From Prunus persica (lineage: Eukaryota > Streptophyta > Magnoliopsida > Rosales > Rosaceae), in the NCBI RefSeq assembly GCF_000346465.2, contig NC_034011.1, positions 22,456,264-22,520,263 of the forward strand: DNA of 64,000 nt, written 5' to 3'. Made by a program: the position numbers and the translations under genes. The notes beneath the pieces were generated by a model, which saw only the letters and a program-made list of their open reading frames with translations, made no database searches and was not told the origin of the DNA. This document shows positions 1-11,458 of the stretch, piece by piece. Each line of letters starts with the position of its first letter. Positions within the stretch are counted from its first letter, which is position 1.

Positions 1-1490
1 AATTCAGACGTCGTTTGACTATCGAACGGATATTCGCATATTACGCGTTATCCGGGTTCGATAGGTTGGGACCGTTGGATGGTCCCAAATTTAATCTATG
101 TTGATCTAGGTATTTCTAGGATCGTGTAGGATTTCACGGATCATGAATCGGAGCCCCGGATGTTCCGAATAATAATTTTAAAGTTTATATTTTATATTAA
201 TTGTCAGATCGTGCGATCGTGAACAATCCGACCGTCCGATCTGAACCAAACTCTCAGGACAAGTGTCCTATACCTGGTAGAACCCATAGGGACTTCCGGA
301 TCGAAAATTGGAGGTCTTGGGTTCCCGCAGGCCCGTTTGACCAGGGTTAGAGTAGTTTGACCCTTGGTTGACCGTGAGCCACCCGGAGTAATCTCACCTC
401 TCCAGGGGAGATTATCGGGTGCTAGACTATTGTGGAGGGTTACACAATATTAGAATTAATTTATATAATTATAAACATATATAGTTGTACAAGGGTACAA
501 CAGAGTCTAGAATGTCAGTTTGGAGTGCTATACGCACTACTTTAGGTACCTCCTCGGATTTTAGATTCGCTACAAGCACCATCAAGTGAAAGTTAGGTCC
601 CGCGTGGCGTAGGTTATCCGGCGTTGGGACAGACCCCATACGTGGCGTTGGTTGTACCGGCGTATGGGGAGATTTGCAATATGATGTTCAGGTCTCACGT
701 GACGTAGGTTATCCGGCGTTGAGACAGGCCCCGTACGTGGCGGTGGTTGTACCGGCGTACGGGGAGATTATGTGATATGATGTTGAGGTCCCGCGTGGCG
801 TAGGTTATCCGGCGTTGGGACAGGCCCCATACGTGGCGTTGGTTGTACCGGCGTATGGGGAGTTATGTGATATGATGTGCAGGTCTCACGTGGCGTAGGT
901 TATCCGGCGTTGAGATAGACCCCATACGTGGCGTTGGTTGTACCGGTGTATGGGGAGATATAATGATAGTATGGCATGGTCGCACGTGGCGTAGGTTATC
1001 CGGCGTGTTGACAGGCCCCATACGTGGCGTTGGTTGTACCGGCGTATGAGGAGAATATGTGAAATACAGAGAAAGGAAATAAGGTATCACCGATGTGTGG
1101 AATTGGGTTTTAGGGAAGAACTACGTGTGGCTTGATCCCTCAAGGAGGGTACGTAGGCAGCCTAAGGTTATTGGGTGCAGCCGCAGACTAGATATTAGTC
1201 ATAAATTATAATTGAATTGTTTGGTAGTTGTTTGAGAATTATTGGAAGGCCGAAGGCCATTTATGAGAATTTGCATGAAATTATATTGTGCATGCTGCCA
1301 GTTGGGAATATTAAATGTGTTTTTATGCATGTTGAAATTTTGGGAAATGTCCAATTTATAGGGGAGACTCTGCCGAAATTTCGGCAGGAAGTCTCGGTTT
1401 TTAGTAAGTGGGCCTGGCATCGGGGTGATGTCAGGAATTCCAAAGGGTTCGTCTCGGGTTTTGAGAAAATTCGGGGCGGGTCCTTAAACA
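1..1490 (+). mobile_element. LTR-type segment of a retrotransposon, cut by window start
   Basis: No coding region is seen. The segment ends in ...TCCTTAAACA at 1490, and directly after it the sequence switches to the RNase H coding region of a copia element read on the minus strand. It therefore looks like the CA end of an LTR of a second element inserted into the copia element. It contains a tandem array (590-1060) and a GC-rich stretch near 350-420. The start of the LTR lies outside the window, so its family and orientation are not certain. Confidence 0.5.
590..1060. repeat. Tandem array, about 5 units of 95 bp, each made of two hairpin-forming halves
   Basis: Units start near 595, 690, 786, 881 and 979. 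Each unit has half A (GGTCCCGCGTGGCGTAGG... to ...GGGAC) and half B (CCCCATACGTGGCGTTGG... to ...CGTATGGGG). The halves resemble each other (both have CGTGGCGT and CCGG), so the array probably grew from a roughly 48-bp ancestor. Each half closes on itself as a short stem; see findings for paired changes in the stems. Confidence 0.9.
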
Positions 1491-2692
1491 TAAGTATACT
1501 ACAACCCAAACTCAAAAGTTCTACTCACATATTTTATGATTCTTTTGACAGCCAACAAATGAGACTCTTTGGGATCACTTTGGAACCTAGCACAAAACTC
1601 CTACACTATAGGAAATGTCAGGTCTACTTACAGTCAAGTATAGAAGGCTTCCTATCTTGCTTCTATAGAAAGTTTTCAACAGGGACAGATGAGCTGAGAT
1701 TCTGAGGTTGATTATGACAAGTTGACAGGTCAACTGGAACAGAATTGTCAAGAGTTGACTGGTCAACCGATTTGCTAAAGGTTGACAGGTCAACCACTAG
1801 ATCCAGACCTGGAGATTCTCCCTAAAGCATAGAAGATAAAAGACCATCCTCATCTCATGCCGTCTCAATGGAGGCAGCAAAGTCATCAATATTGACATGA
1901 TGGTTCCGGTCCTATAATTGTATGCTATATAGGCTCAGCTTGAAGTGGAATACCCAAGAAAAATTCCTTTCTCACTTTTAGAGTCAAACTTAGCAAGGTG
2001 TTCCCAATCTCTTAAGATAAAACATGTGCTACCAAAGACTCTAAAATAAGACACATTGGGTTTCTTACCTTTCCAAAGCACATAGGGAGTTTGTTTGGCA
2101 CCATACCTCAAAAACTCCCTGTTTGAGATGTAAACCCAAAGAATGTTTAGCAAAATTTTTGTTATTGAGCATCACCCTAGCCATCTCAACAAGAACTCTA
2201 TTTTTTTTTTCTCTCAACAACACCATTTTGTTGAGGTGTAATAGGTGCAAAGAACTCATGCTTAATTCTTATCACCTCACAAAATTTCAGAAGCTGAGAA
2301 TTCTCAAACTCAGAACCATGATCTGTTCTAATTCTAACAAGAGGCAGATGACTAGTCATCTTAACTTTTTGTAAAAGATGGTAGACAGATTTAAACCTTT
2401 GAAAGGTTTCTGATTTTTCAAGCAAGAGTGAGACCTAAATAAACCCAAAGAAGTCATCTACAATGGATATGATGTATTCCTTGCCACCAAGGGAAAATGT
2501 TTGGACAAGACCAACAAGATAAATGTGAATAAGTTCAAAAGAACATGAAATTTTGTTGATCACCCAAGATTCAAAGCACTGTGAGAGAGATGATTGAAAG
2601 ATATGCATGCAATGACCACATTTAAAAATAATAAAACAAAAGAACAAGGTGCAAATGCATGACAATGTATCTAGACTCCATGAAGCACACAC
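1491..2692 (-). pseudogene. Ty1/copia pol relic: integrase, then RT end and RNase H
   Basis: Reading down the minus strand after gag: the integrase start (VDDFFGFI near 2440), the integrase core (RTDHGSEFEN, TPQQNGVVERK, 2200-2425), the integrase C-terminal part (TPYVLWKGKKPNVSYFRVFG, KGIFLGYS, 1940-2110), then a jump to the end of reverse transcriptase (FYRSKIGSLLYLT, SRPDISYSVGV) and RNase H (ARFQSDPKESHLLAVKRI) to about 1491. Most of reverse transcriptase is missing between about 1800 and 1880. There are stops (for example after FLGYSTSS and in FGL*YTY) and a one-base frameshift at SVGV/CARFQ near 1588. It is non-functional. The other LTR is not in the window. Confidence 0.9.
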
Positions 2693-2729
2693 AAATAAGA
2701 GAATGGTCTAGATACATAAAATAAAGAAA

Positions 2730-4502
2730 CTAGTCACCAACATGAGGAAGAACATGGTCTTCCTTCTTGATCCAAACTTGCTTCACTTTTGAGACTTTAT
2801 GAGGCAAAGGGATAACCTTAGGAATTTTGACAACTTTATAAAGAAGATCATTCACTTGAGTTTGAAGTGAGTCATCATTTACTTTCTTGAAATGAACAAA
2901 AGGCTTTTGCTCAAAATTCCTAAAATCAAAACACTTTGGTCTAATGTATCCTAATGTGCCACAATGATGGCATATAGGAATGAACCTTTTTGGTTGAAGG
3001 AAACCAAATTTTGCAAGTGAAGAATGTTTATCTCTTGTACAAACCACAGACTTTACAGTTGCATACCCCTTAAAAGATGACACATGAGTCTTAAACTCAC
3101 TTTCTTGGGAAACTTGAGACTCAATCCTAAGGATATGACACCTAGGTCGAATGTGTCCTTTCACACCACAATGGTGGCAGGTAGGCACAAATTTGGATTG
3201 TGGAAGAGACAACTTTCCCTTAGAAACAATATTCATGGAATCAAAACCCAAGTTGAGACCATGAACAAATTTTGGAGCTTCTTGAGTTGACACATCTTTG
3301 ACAAAGATTGTCTTAAATGATGAAGGTGTAGAAGACTCATTTATATATCCTAAACCTCTTTTATCACCGAACAATTTTCCAAAATTGAGCATTTTATCAA
3401 TCTTTTCAGCACCAATGGTTAAACCTTGAATCTTTTCTTTTTCCAACTTAAGTTCATGTTCCAATCTTATATTTTCAAATTGTAAAGCATCAAAAGATTC
3501 AGATTGTTTAACCATGTTGTTTTCAAGTGATTTTATCATCCCAAACAAGTTTTGAACCTCAATGTCTTTCTCAAATAACATCCATTGCAAATCAGAATTT
3601 TCAACCACAAACTTATCATGCACGACAACATTTTCATGCTCAACTAATGACTTTTCAAACTCAAATAAAATCAGTCTATGAAGAAAGAAGGATTTGTCAT
3701 TTTCAAGTACATTCAACTTCTTAATCAAATCAGAATTTTCTTTTTCAAAAGTGCTAACTTTATGATACAATTCATACATGTCAACTTCATTCTCATACAA
3801 GCTATCACTCAACTTCTTTTTGGCCATTTTGAGAGTTTCATTCAGTTCATCAAGTTCCTTGACCTTTTCTTCCATCATGAGATTATGTTCTTTGAAATTA
3901 CAGGTTTCATTGAAAAGCATATCATACTTTTCACATAGTTCCCTGTATGACTGGTCATCTTGTTCCTTGTATGACTGGTCATCTTGTTCTCTATATGGCT
4001 GGTCATTTTGCATATCATCTCTAGACACAGATTCTTTCTTAACTACATGAACTCTAGCAAGGCTAGAGTTATGAACATAACCAACAAGGGCAAAATTATT
4101 TGCCTCTTCATAAGATGAAGTGATATAGTTATTGGAATCATCACTACCATTATCACTCCATTGTGCAATAATTGACTCTTCTCTCCCATTAAACTTTGTC
4201 TTGTGGTTATTTGCACATTCCATATCAATGTGACCAGTACCACCACATAGATAGCACTTTACAAGACCTTTCAAACTTTTGTCTTCCATAAAGCCATAAG
4301 AGTCCAAAACATTCATCTCCTTAAAAACATTGTCTTGAGACACACATGTAGACAAACTAGGAAGATTCTGACAATTCCTAGTGACTTTGGTTTTATCTTT
4401 GACAACGCTTCTATAATTCTTAACAAACAAGGCAAGCTCATCATGAATGCAAGGAGCAATTTGATCCATTTTTATGTTTGCACACCTAATACCAACTAGC
4501 AC
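2730..4502 (-). CDS. Copia gag-like protein with three zinc knuckles
   Basis: Open frame of 590 codons on the minus strand, the first gene after the LTR and primer-binding site. It has a CCHC knuckle near residues 83-96 (CYLCGGTGHIDMEC) and two more near residues 440 and 507 (CHHCGVKGHIRPRC, CHHCGTLGYIRPKC). In the third the usual His is Tyr. Residues about 180-370 are rich in E, K, L and N and look like a long coiled coil; a short repeat (DDQSYKEQ/DDQSYRE) precedes it. The expected role is nucleocapsid/RNA packaging of the retroelement. The usual gag N-terminus (UBN2 type) is short or absent, so the start may be truncated. The gag frame is intact although pol behind it is broken. Confidence 0.8.
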   Translation of the reverse strand: MLVGIRCANIKMDQIAPCIHDELALFVKNYRSVVKDKTKVTRNCQNLPSLSTCVSQDNVFKEMNVLDSYGFMEDKSLKGLVKCYLCGGTGHIDMECANNHKTKFNGREESIIAQWSDNGSDDSNNYITSSYEEANNFALVGYVHNSSLARVHVVKKESVSRDDMQNDQPYREQDDQSYKEQDDQSYRELCEKYDMLFNETCNFKEHNLMMEEKVKELDELNETLKMAKKKLSDSLYENEVDMYELYHKVSTFEKENSDLIKKLNVLENDKSFFLHRLILFEFEKSLVEHENVVVHDKFVVENSDLQWMLFEKDIEVQNLFGMIKSLENNMVKQSESFDALQFENIRLEHELKLEKEKIQGLTIGAEKIDKMLNFGKLFGDKRGLGYINESSTPSSFKTIFVKDVSTQEAPKFVHGLNLGFDSMNIVSKGKLSLPQSKFVPTCHHCGVKGHIRPRCHILRIESQVSQESEFKTHVSSFKGYATVKSVVCTRDKHSSLAKFGFLQPKRFIPICHHCGTLGYIRPKCFDFRNFEQKPFVHFKKVNDDSLQTQVNDLLYKVVKIPKVIPLPHKVSKVKQVWIKKEDHVLPHVGD

Positions 4503-4530
4503 CTAAAGGATCTCTCTATTTATGTTAAGA

Positions 4531-4548
4531 GCTGGTGCTCTGATATCA
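4531..4548 (-). other. Primer-binding site of the copia element
   Basis: Minus strand TGATATCAGAGCACCAGC, close to TGGTATCAGAGC, the complement of plant initiator tRNA-Met. It lies two bases from the LTR end at 4551, as expected for minus-strand DNA synthesis. Confidence 0.85.
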
Positions 4549-4550
4549 AT

Positions 4551-5837
4551 TGAAAATGGTACTTAGGTGACGAGGGGTAAATTTAAAAGATATTCAATCA
4601 AGAACACAACAACCTTCACACACTCTAGACCTTGACCAAATACTCTTATGACTAGTCAACTGTTAGATATGAATTATACCAAACAATAACATACACAGAG
4701 CATACCAAGATGTACCTGCAGGCCTAGAGAATTAGTAGTGACAACCTAGGCACTCAGAAGGACCCATCAATCTAGGCATCCTCTGTGCTAGCAACAACTA
4801 TGGTGAAAGTGTGTGAAGACAACATAATCAAGCAAACACCAAACAGCAGAAATAGATGACTAGTCAACCGCACAAATTCAGATGACTAGTCAACTATCAA
4901 GAACACAAACCCAGAAAATTTACAGAGATGGAAACCAGAAATTGTTCACCCAGAAACCCACCATTGGGAAAAACTTGGGGTCATCAACCGACCAGGCAAT
5001 CCACTAAGCAAAAAAGATTCTTACAAAGAACACTAGCAAGCTCAAGAAATTCCTAGGTCTATTTAGGAAGATGAGCTATACCTCCTTTGTGCAATCTTCT
5101 TCTCCAACTTAGCAAAGCTTGAAGCTCAGTTCTTCACGACAATGGCAGCTCCTTCTTCAGCTCATTCATCCCATGGCACCAGCTTGCAAGCTCTAACTCA
5201 GACAGAAATGAAATTTGGATTCATGGAGAAAATGACCAATTTCTTCAAGAAACCATACTCTTGAAGAAATCAATCTTGAATCTGACCTAGATGTATATGA
5301 TAGAGTGTTTGATCTAGCAAGATGAAGTTTTCATATTTCAAATGCAGTTTTCAAAAAGAAACAATTTGGAAAACTCAAAGATGAAAAATATGAAGGTTAC
5401 TCATAAGGAAGAAGGAGCGAAAGTTTTCTATGAAACTTTCCAAAACCTATCCCCAAAAGTGACGGCTTCCCAAAGAGGAATCGCAAGGCCTTTACAGACC
5501 AAAAATTTTCTTAGGTCAGAATCCCATGTGGCAGCCAAGAGAGAGAAAAAGGAATAGAACAAAAAAGTTGGTTATCAAGCTGGAGAGGAAGGATGACTAG
5601 TCGTCCAAGAAACAGATGACTAGTCATCATTTTATGAAAAACAGTATAATGCAATGTTATGCAATGCACAATTTACCTTTGCCAATTTGCATGAACCTCC
5701 ATATGATAGTTGTTAGTTAAGAACACCTAGAGAAGCTATTCTCAATCTAAACTTGAGCTTGATAAATAACAATAGAAATCCTATTACAAAGTTGTTAAGG
5801 GAAGCCAAAAGAAAAACCCAAAATGCATACATTAACA
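4551..5837 (-). mobile_element. 5' LTR of the copia element, inserted in an exon of receptor-kinase pseudogene 1
   Basis: On the minus strand the LTR starts TGTTAATGTATGC at 5837 and ends ...TACCATTTTCA at 4551 (1287 bp). A second copy of this LTR, in plus orientation, is the solo LTR at 36811-38118. The kinase exon reads up to 5838 and stops at the LTR boundary. The LTR holds several palindromes of the type ATGACTAGTCAT or GACTAGTCAAC (near 4650, 4858, 4883, 5593, 5616). Confidence 0.9.
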
Positions 5838-8395
5838 CATGAGTGTCACATGCTTCCCTTACTGATTCATCAATCACCTCCATTCCTCTGCCTTCTTTCC
5901 ACAATTCCCATGCCTAATTAAGATTTCATTAGGACCATTCACTTTAATTGCAAACTTGAAAGGATTAAAAACACAAGGACGACATATACATACTAGCTAG
6001 AATAATTTCTAGTTTATATATACTTACCCAACCAGCAAGCGTTAGCGTAGGATCAAAACGATGAAAAGAAGAATTCCTCTTTCCACTTACAATCTCCAAA
6101 ATCAACACTCCAAAGCTGAACACATCCGATTTCTCAGAAAAATTACCTAAGAGTGCATACTCAGGTGACATGTAGCCGCTGCACATGAATTATAATGGTA
6201 GACAAAGTAAGCAACAACAATTAAAGACAAACATTTTGCATCATCAGGTTTAGTACATGAATAATGCAAAAACATGTGCTATTTATGTCTACTTACTATG
6301 TCCCAACAACCTTGTCGGTATTTGCTTCAGTTTGGTTCATCCCAAAAATCCTTGCCATTCCAAAATCTGAAATTTTTGGGTTCATTTCTCCATCCAACAG
6401 TATATTACTTGCTTTTAGGTCCCTGTGAATGATTCTCAATCTGGAATACTTGTGGATATAAAGTACTCCTTGAGCAATGCCTTCTATGATTCGAAACCGT
6501 TTACCCCAATCCAATTTTATCTTTTCATATGGATCTGAATAAACAATACATTTAAAAAGATGTTGCAAAAATTAGCTAATCAAATTTGATGTCCAGGAAA
6601 ACAATAACATCAAAGAATATCTCAAAGGTGATGAACATGTATATACCAAACACAAGTTTGTCCAAACTTCGATTGGGCATGTATTCATAAATCAGTATCA
6701 TTTCCTCCTCTTCATTACAGCAACCCAAGAGCCTAACAAGATTGGTATGTTGGAGCTTGGCTATAAGCTTCAACTCATTCATGAACTCCTCATGTCCTTT
6801 CCCTGACTTCTTCGACAACCTTTTTATGGCTACTTCTTCATTTTCAGGCAAAATCCCCTGCAGATAAAGATATTAATGGAATTTTTTTTAAAGAGAAGTC
6901 GACAAATTTAGTATCATATTTATGAAGAACAATGTAATTGAGGAAGTTTCACCTTATAAACGGGGCCAAATCCTCCCTCTCCAAGTTTATTAGCTTCAGA
7001 GAAGTTGTTTGTTGCAGCTAGTATACTCTTTAAACCCGAAAGTGGTAGTTCTGTACCATCCTTTCCACTTCCAGCACTACCATTATCTTCATTTCTAGAA
7101 ATTCTCTTCCATAAAAGATATCCAACAATTGCTGCAAGCAATCCTGTTGTTGCTGAGACAATTGCAATTGCAATTACAGCCCACCGCTTCTTGAAGAAAT
7201 TTTTAGCATGACCCTTACCACCTGCAAAGAAAAGAATGAAAAGGATCCAAGTTAGTAATTATGGTAACTTTCTAGCCAAAAGAAATGATTTGGCTTGTTT
7301 TTAATAATGAAAAAAGAAACAAAATTAATTGACATGCCTTGAAAATCATTGGAGCCATGCCTTGAAAAAGAAATGATTTGATTCTCACTCTTACTCTTTT
7401 TATTTTCTAACACAACAGCATGTTCTGGTATTTTTAACAACTCAAGCTTGGAAAACCCTTCTCTGTTTCTACCACATGTCAATGCATTTTCCCTAACACA
7501 TTCACCAGTCCAATCCCCCAGCTCACTCCATGTTTTACTGTCATCCTGCCACAACAGCAGGACAAACAGCCCATTTGGGTTCAACACAGACCTCAATTTC
7601 ACTAAGCTATCCGAGACGCCATAAGTAAAATAAACCTCATCAGTATGATCATCAAACTCAACATTGAAAGAGAGGACCAAGAAGGTTGCACTGGGATTTT
7701 TAAAGGCTATTGATTTGGACTCATGGCCAGTCAATAGACAGCACTTCTCCAGTAGGGACCAGTGTTTTCCTTCCAGACAACAACCTGGGCAGGCAATTGA
7801 AGATCAATGCCGAGGGAGAACTTCCCTGGTTTCGGATCGTCAACTGCTGCCCAGGATGTAAGGCGCCTCTGCTGGTCAGTCCTCTTGTTAAGGCTAATCA
7901 TCATGCTGGGCAACAATGTGTCTGAGGGATGATCAAAGCTCTGCCACAAAGGGTCTTTTGTTTGATCTTTTCCAAATCCTAGGACAAGGTTTCCAGTGTC
8001 CATTAGCAACCCAATTGTGGCATTCGTTGCAGAAGCAGGGAGGGATGCATTTGAAGACCAGATGAGTGCTTTTCTTGTCTTTCCATCCAACACCACTAGA
8101 TTTCCATCACTGCCCAGCAGAAAGACACCTGGAGAATCAAGTGGGGTTTCTCTGTTGGCAACCCACACAATTGGTGGGTTTGGGATTGTATTGTACCAAA
8201 TGCCAAGGAAGTATTTGTACAATTTTCAGGACTGAAGAAGCCCAGTGCAAAGTTTCCAGTGGGAGAAATCAAGGTCTGGTTTGCACTGATTGATTTGCCT
8301 GGGACTAATAAGTTGTGTGTGCTGGTACAAAAGGAAAATGGCAGCTTAGGAGAGAACACTAGTAATGTCAGAACACAAGCAATGAGCCTCCCCAT
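5838..8395 (-). pseudogene. G-type lectin S-receptor-like Ser/Thr kinase, copy 1 (broken)
   Basis: The family is a plasma-membrane receptor kinase: signal peptide, bulb lectin, S-locus glycoprotein, EGF-like and PAN domains, one membrane helix, cytosolic kinase. Exons by eye: 8395-7338, 7221-6953, 6857-6647, 6534-6297, 6178-6028 and 5913-5838. Seen: signal peptide (MGRLIACVLTLLV), lectin motif IVWVANRETPLDSPG, membrane helix, P-loop [35 protein letters not shown]. Lesions: frameshifts near 8222 and 7730, loss of the EGF-like segment (SELGDWTGECV joins directly), loss of most of the PAN domain after LENKKSKS, a GC instead of GT donor at 7337, and a copia LTR replacing the rest of the last exon after VREACDTH. 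Unlike copies 2-4, the membrane and juxtamembrane parts sit in one 269-bp exon. Confidence 0.9.
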
Positions 8396-8985
8396 TCTGA
8401 GAGACAAAGGAAGAAACAAGGAGACGACCGGCAGAGGCTCAAACAGCGCAGAATGACAAAGTTTGTACCTCAAGGCTTAAATTCGACAGTGCCTAAGACA
8501 TAGTGTTCATTTATTTATACCCCATCAACTCACTGACCTGCCACGTTTTCTTCGTTAAGCACATGCCACGCTGGTGCCTAAAATTGACGATTATTTTTTC
8601 TATTTAAACCCTCAATTCTCTTTGTTGACCTCATATTATAAGTTTCCCTCAACTTGTGTAATTCAAATTTTTACATTTTTAAGAAAACCCTATCATCTTC
8701 CCAAAATACCCCTAAATACACAACCGGCAAAAAAATAAAAAATAAAAAACTCACCAACCTCACACCCACCCCACACCCCACGCCCCGCAAAAACTTAACA
8801 TGCATATTAGTATTTTATTTATTTATTATTATTTGCATTTCAAAATGGTTTTGATTTTGTTTACCTCTGCATATATGATCAAATATCTTATCAAAAATTG
8901 CATTCATGTGCGGAAATTGGTTGTTGTATCTCTATGCATTTTGCAGCACCTAGCAGAAACAATCATTTTATTATTCCTGTGAAAT
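8396..8985. other. Upstream region of receptor-kinase copy 1; no gene seen
   Basis: AT-rich. A possible TATA stretch (TTATTTATAC) lies on the plus strand near 8510, about 115 bp upstream of the start codon of copy 1. A poly-A/C-rich segment (8700-8790) has no coding signal. Confidence 0.4.
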
Positions 8986-8988
8986 CAG

Positions 8989-9180
8989 CATGAAATTGTT
9001 AGTGTCGTGACCAAAGCTAGGAAGAATGTGGAGAAATTCAAAGTAGGTGATCGTGTAGGAAATGGGGTGTAGGTTTCCTGCATGAAATGTGAGACCTGCG
9101 AGTCTGGGACCAAGACTTGGAGAACTACTGCCCTCGAGCAATATTTACCTATAACTCATACGATCAGGACTGAATAAAAG
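8989..9180 (+). pseudogene. Cinnamyl alcohol dehydrogenase fragment
   Basis: The translation gives HEIVSVVTKARKNVEKFK and VGDRVGNGV, then a stop, then SCMKCETCESGTK, and after a frame change FTYNSYDQD. This follows the catalytic-domain order of plant CAD: HEIVG...V..VGDRVGVGC...C..C..C and then the TYN/YDG segment. The structural zinc cysteines are only partly kept. About 60 codons remain with a stop and a frameshift, so it is a dead fragment, not a gene. No other CAD exon is seen nearby. Confidence 0.7.
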
Positions 9181-9189
9181 TCTTTGATC

Positions 9190-9769
9190 ATAGCATTCTC
9201 AATAATTCTGGAAGGAGTCCCAAATCAAGAAATAATCTCACATTATGTACCTCAATTGACGACCCACAAGCCACTATTTGCATATCTTATTTAGGGTTTG
9301 TAAAAAGAAGATGAGAGTGTAGGTTTCTTGGATTGAAAGAGAAGAGTAATCTGACAATATGGTCTATAGGAGTTTGTATGTTTCTAAAACTTAATATGAA
9401 GAGTGGTAGGGTGTGTATATAGATATACTAAGAATTAAGTTGGATGACCTTTTTTGTCCTTTTATACAAAAATAAAATTTAAGCTCTTAATGATTTAAAA
9501 AAAAGAATTCGGGTGAACAAATAAAAGTGTAAGGTTTAAATAGAAAAACTCAAAAAAAGTGTAGTCTTGAACTAGACTAAACCAAACAGTAATTGATTAA
9601 ACCGGCTAAATCAAATCAAATCAAGCGGTTTGATTCATGTTTTATATTAAAAGGTATAATTTTGAATTGAACCAAACAAAACCGCAATTAATTTGATATG
9701 ATTCGGGTATACTGCTAGTTTATTATTTATTTATCAAATAGTGATATCCATTAGAAAACTTTAGCAATA
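9190..9769. other. AT-rich intergenic DNA; no gene seen
   Basis: It includes a segment rich in AACCGGCTAAATCAAATC/AAGCGGTTTGATTC (about 9590-9710) typical of degenerate transposon DNA; a related AATTGAACCGGCTAA segment occurs near 51830. Confidence 0.4.
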
Positions 9770-10199
9770 CATGAAAGACGTGTACGAAACATGAATTCAT
9801 CTCAACATGACTGCAAAACCAATAACCCGAAAGAGGAAAACTACATGAAACAAAATCCACATAAACAACTGAACCACTCAAATCATCAAAATCCGCATAA
9901 CTCGTATTCAAACCCACACAGCCCAAAAACAAACAAAAGTCTAAATTAAACCACAAACTTAAATCATGACTACCATACCACCATGGATACCATAGAACAA
10001 AGGGTAGATCTCAGGAAGAAAACCTCCAACGATCCAGTTAACAAAAGCAAGCGAATAATAAGAGTCACATAATAGTTAACAAAAGTCATGACTTGACAAC
10101 TATATTGCTAGTTTGAGGCCTAATCTAAACCCAACCAAACCCTACTTAACTTAGGGTCAAGGTTCACCTGGGGTACCTTTGGATTATGTATTGTAATAA

Positions 10200-11417
10200 C
10201 CACACTATGTCTAAAATGTATCAACACAGAAAATTGTTACCCGTAAAATATAAGGGTACATAGATTTCATCCTTGGAGAAAAGATTATTATTATTATTAT
10301 TATTATTATTTTCATCTCCCTCATTAAAACTAAGTTTTGCAATGAATTTTGATTTTAGTCCTAATAAACACCACCCACACTATTTATGGGCCGGTTGGTC
10401 AGGTTACGACCCGATTGCATATTTTCATGTGAGGAGAGAATTGGTCCAGTCGAGATTATGCAGTTTTCTGCCCACCTTGCAATTTCTCCTTTCGGAGGAG
10501 GCTGTAGTTCGTAAATAGACAATTAAACAAGAAGTGTAAAAACGAAAAAACCATACGGAAATAGATATAAATTTTCTATTATTTAATAATCTTTATTATT
10601 TTCAGTAATTTCACAGAAAGCTAGATGCAGTTCAAAAAATTTATTAACACATGGTGAGGGAAGAATGGTAAATGGGCTGTCTCATAATTTATTGCGACAA
10701 GATGAGCTGAGGCCACCGTCAACTTTCATCAATAATATATATATATATACTCAAACAGTCCAGAAACAACTCAAACAGTCCAGACCAGTCCAGACACAAC
10801 TCAAACAGTCCAGACCAGACACATTTACCGCAGCCTCTGCGTTTATATACTCAAACAGTCCAGACCAGACACATTTACGACAGCCTCTGCGTTTACCCAC
10901 ACTATGTCTAAAATGTATCAACACAGAAAATTGTTACCCGTAAAATATAAGGGTACATAGATTTCATCCTTGGAGAAAAGATTATTATTATTATTATTTT
11001 CATCTCCCTCATTAAAACTAAGTTTTGCAATGAATTTTGATTTTAGTCCTAATAAACACCACCCACACTATTTATGGGCCGGTTGGTCATGTTACGACCC
11101 GATTGCATATTTTCATGTGAGGAGAGAATTGGTCCAGTCGAGATTATGCAGTTTTCTGCCCACCTTGCAATTTCTCCTTTCGGAGGAGGCTGTAGTCCGT
11201 AAATAGACAATTAAACAAGAAGTGTAAAAACGGAAAAACCATACGGAAATAGATATAAATTTTCTATTATTTAATAATCTTTATGATTTTCAGTAATTTC
11301 ACAGAAAGCTAGATGCAGTTCAAAAAATTTATTAACACATGGTGAGGGAAGAATGGTAAATGGGCTGTCTCATAATTTATTGCGACAAGATGAGCTGAGG
11401 CCACCGTCAACTTTCAT

Positions 11418-11458
<41 letters not shown>

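Noticed and set aside
590..1060. Regularly spaced repeats resembling a CRISPR array
   Set aside because: Eukaryotic LTR context, adjacent units with no unique spacers, and no cas genes.
10273..11206. Two similar small frames starting MEKRLLLLL in the tandem duplicates
   Set aside because: They are alike only because the DNA was recently duplicated; the older third copy does not keep the frame, and the Leu run is a TTA microsatellite.
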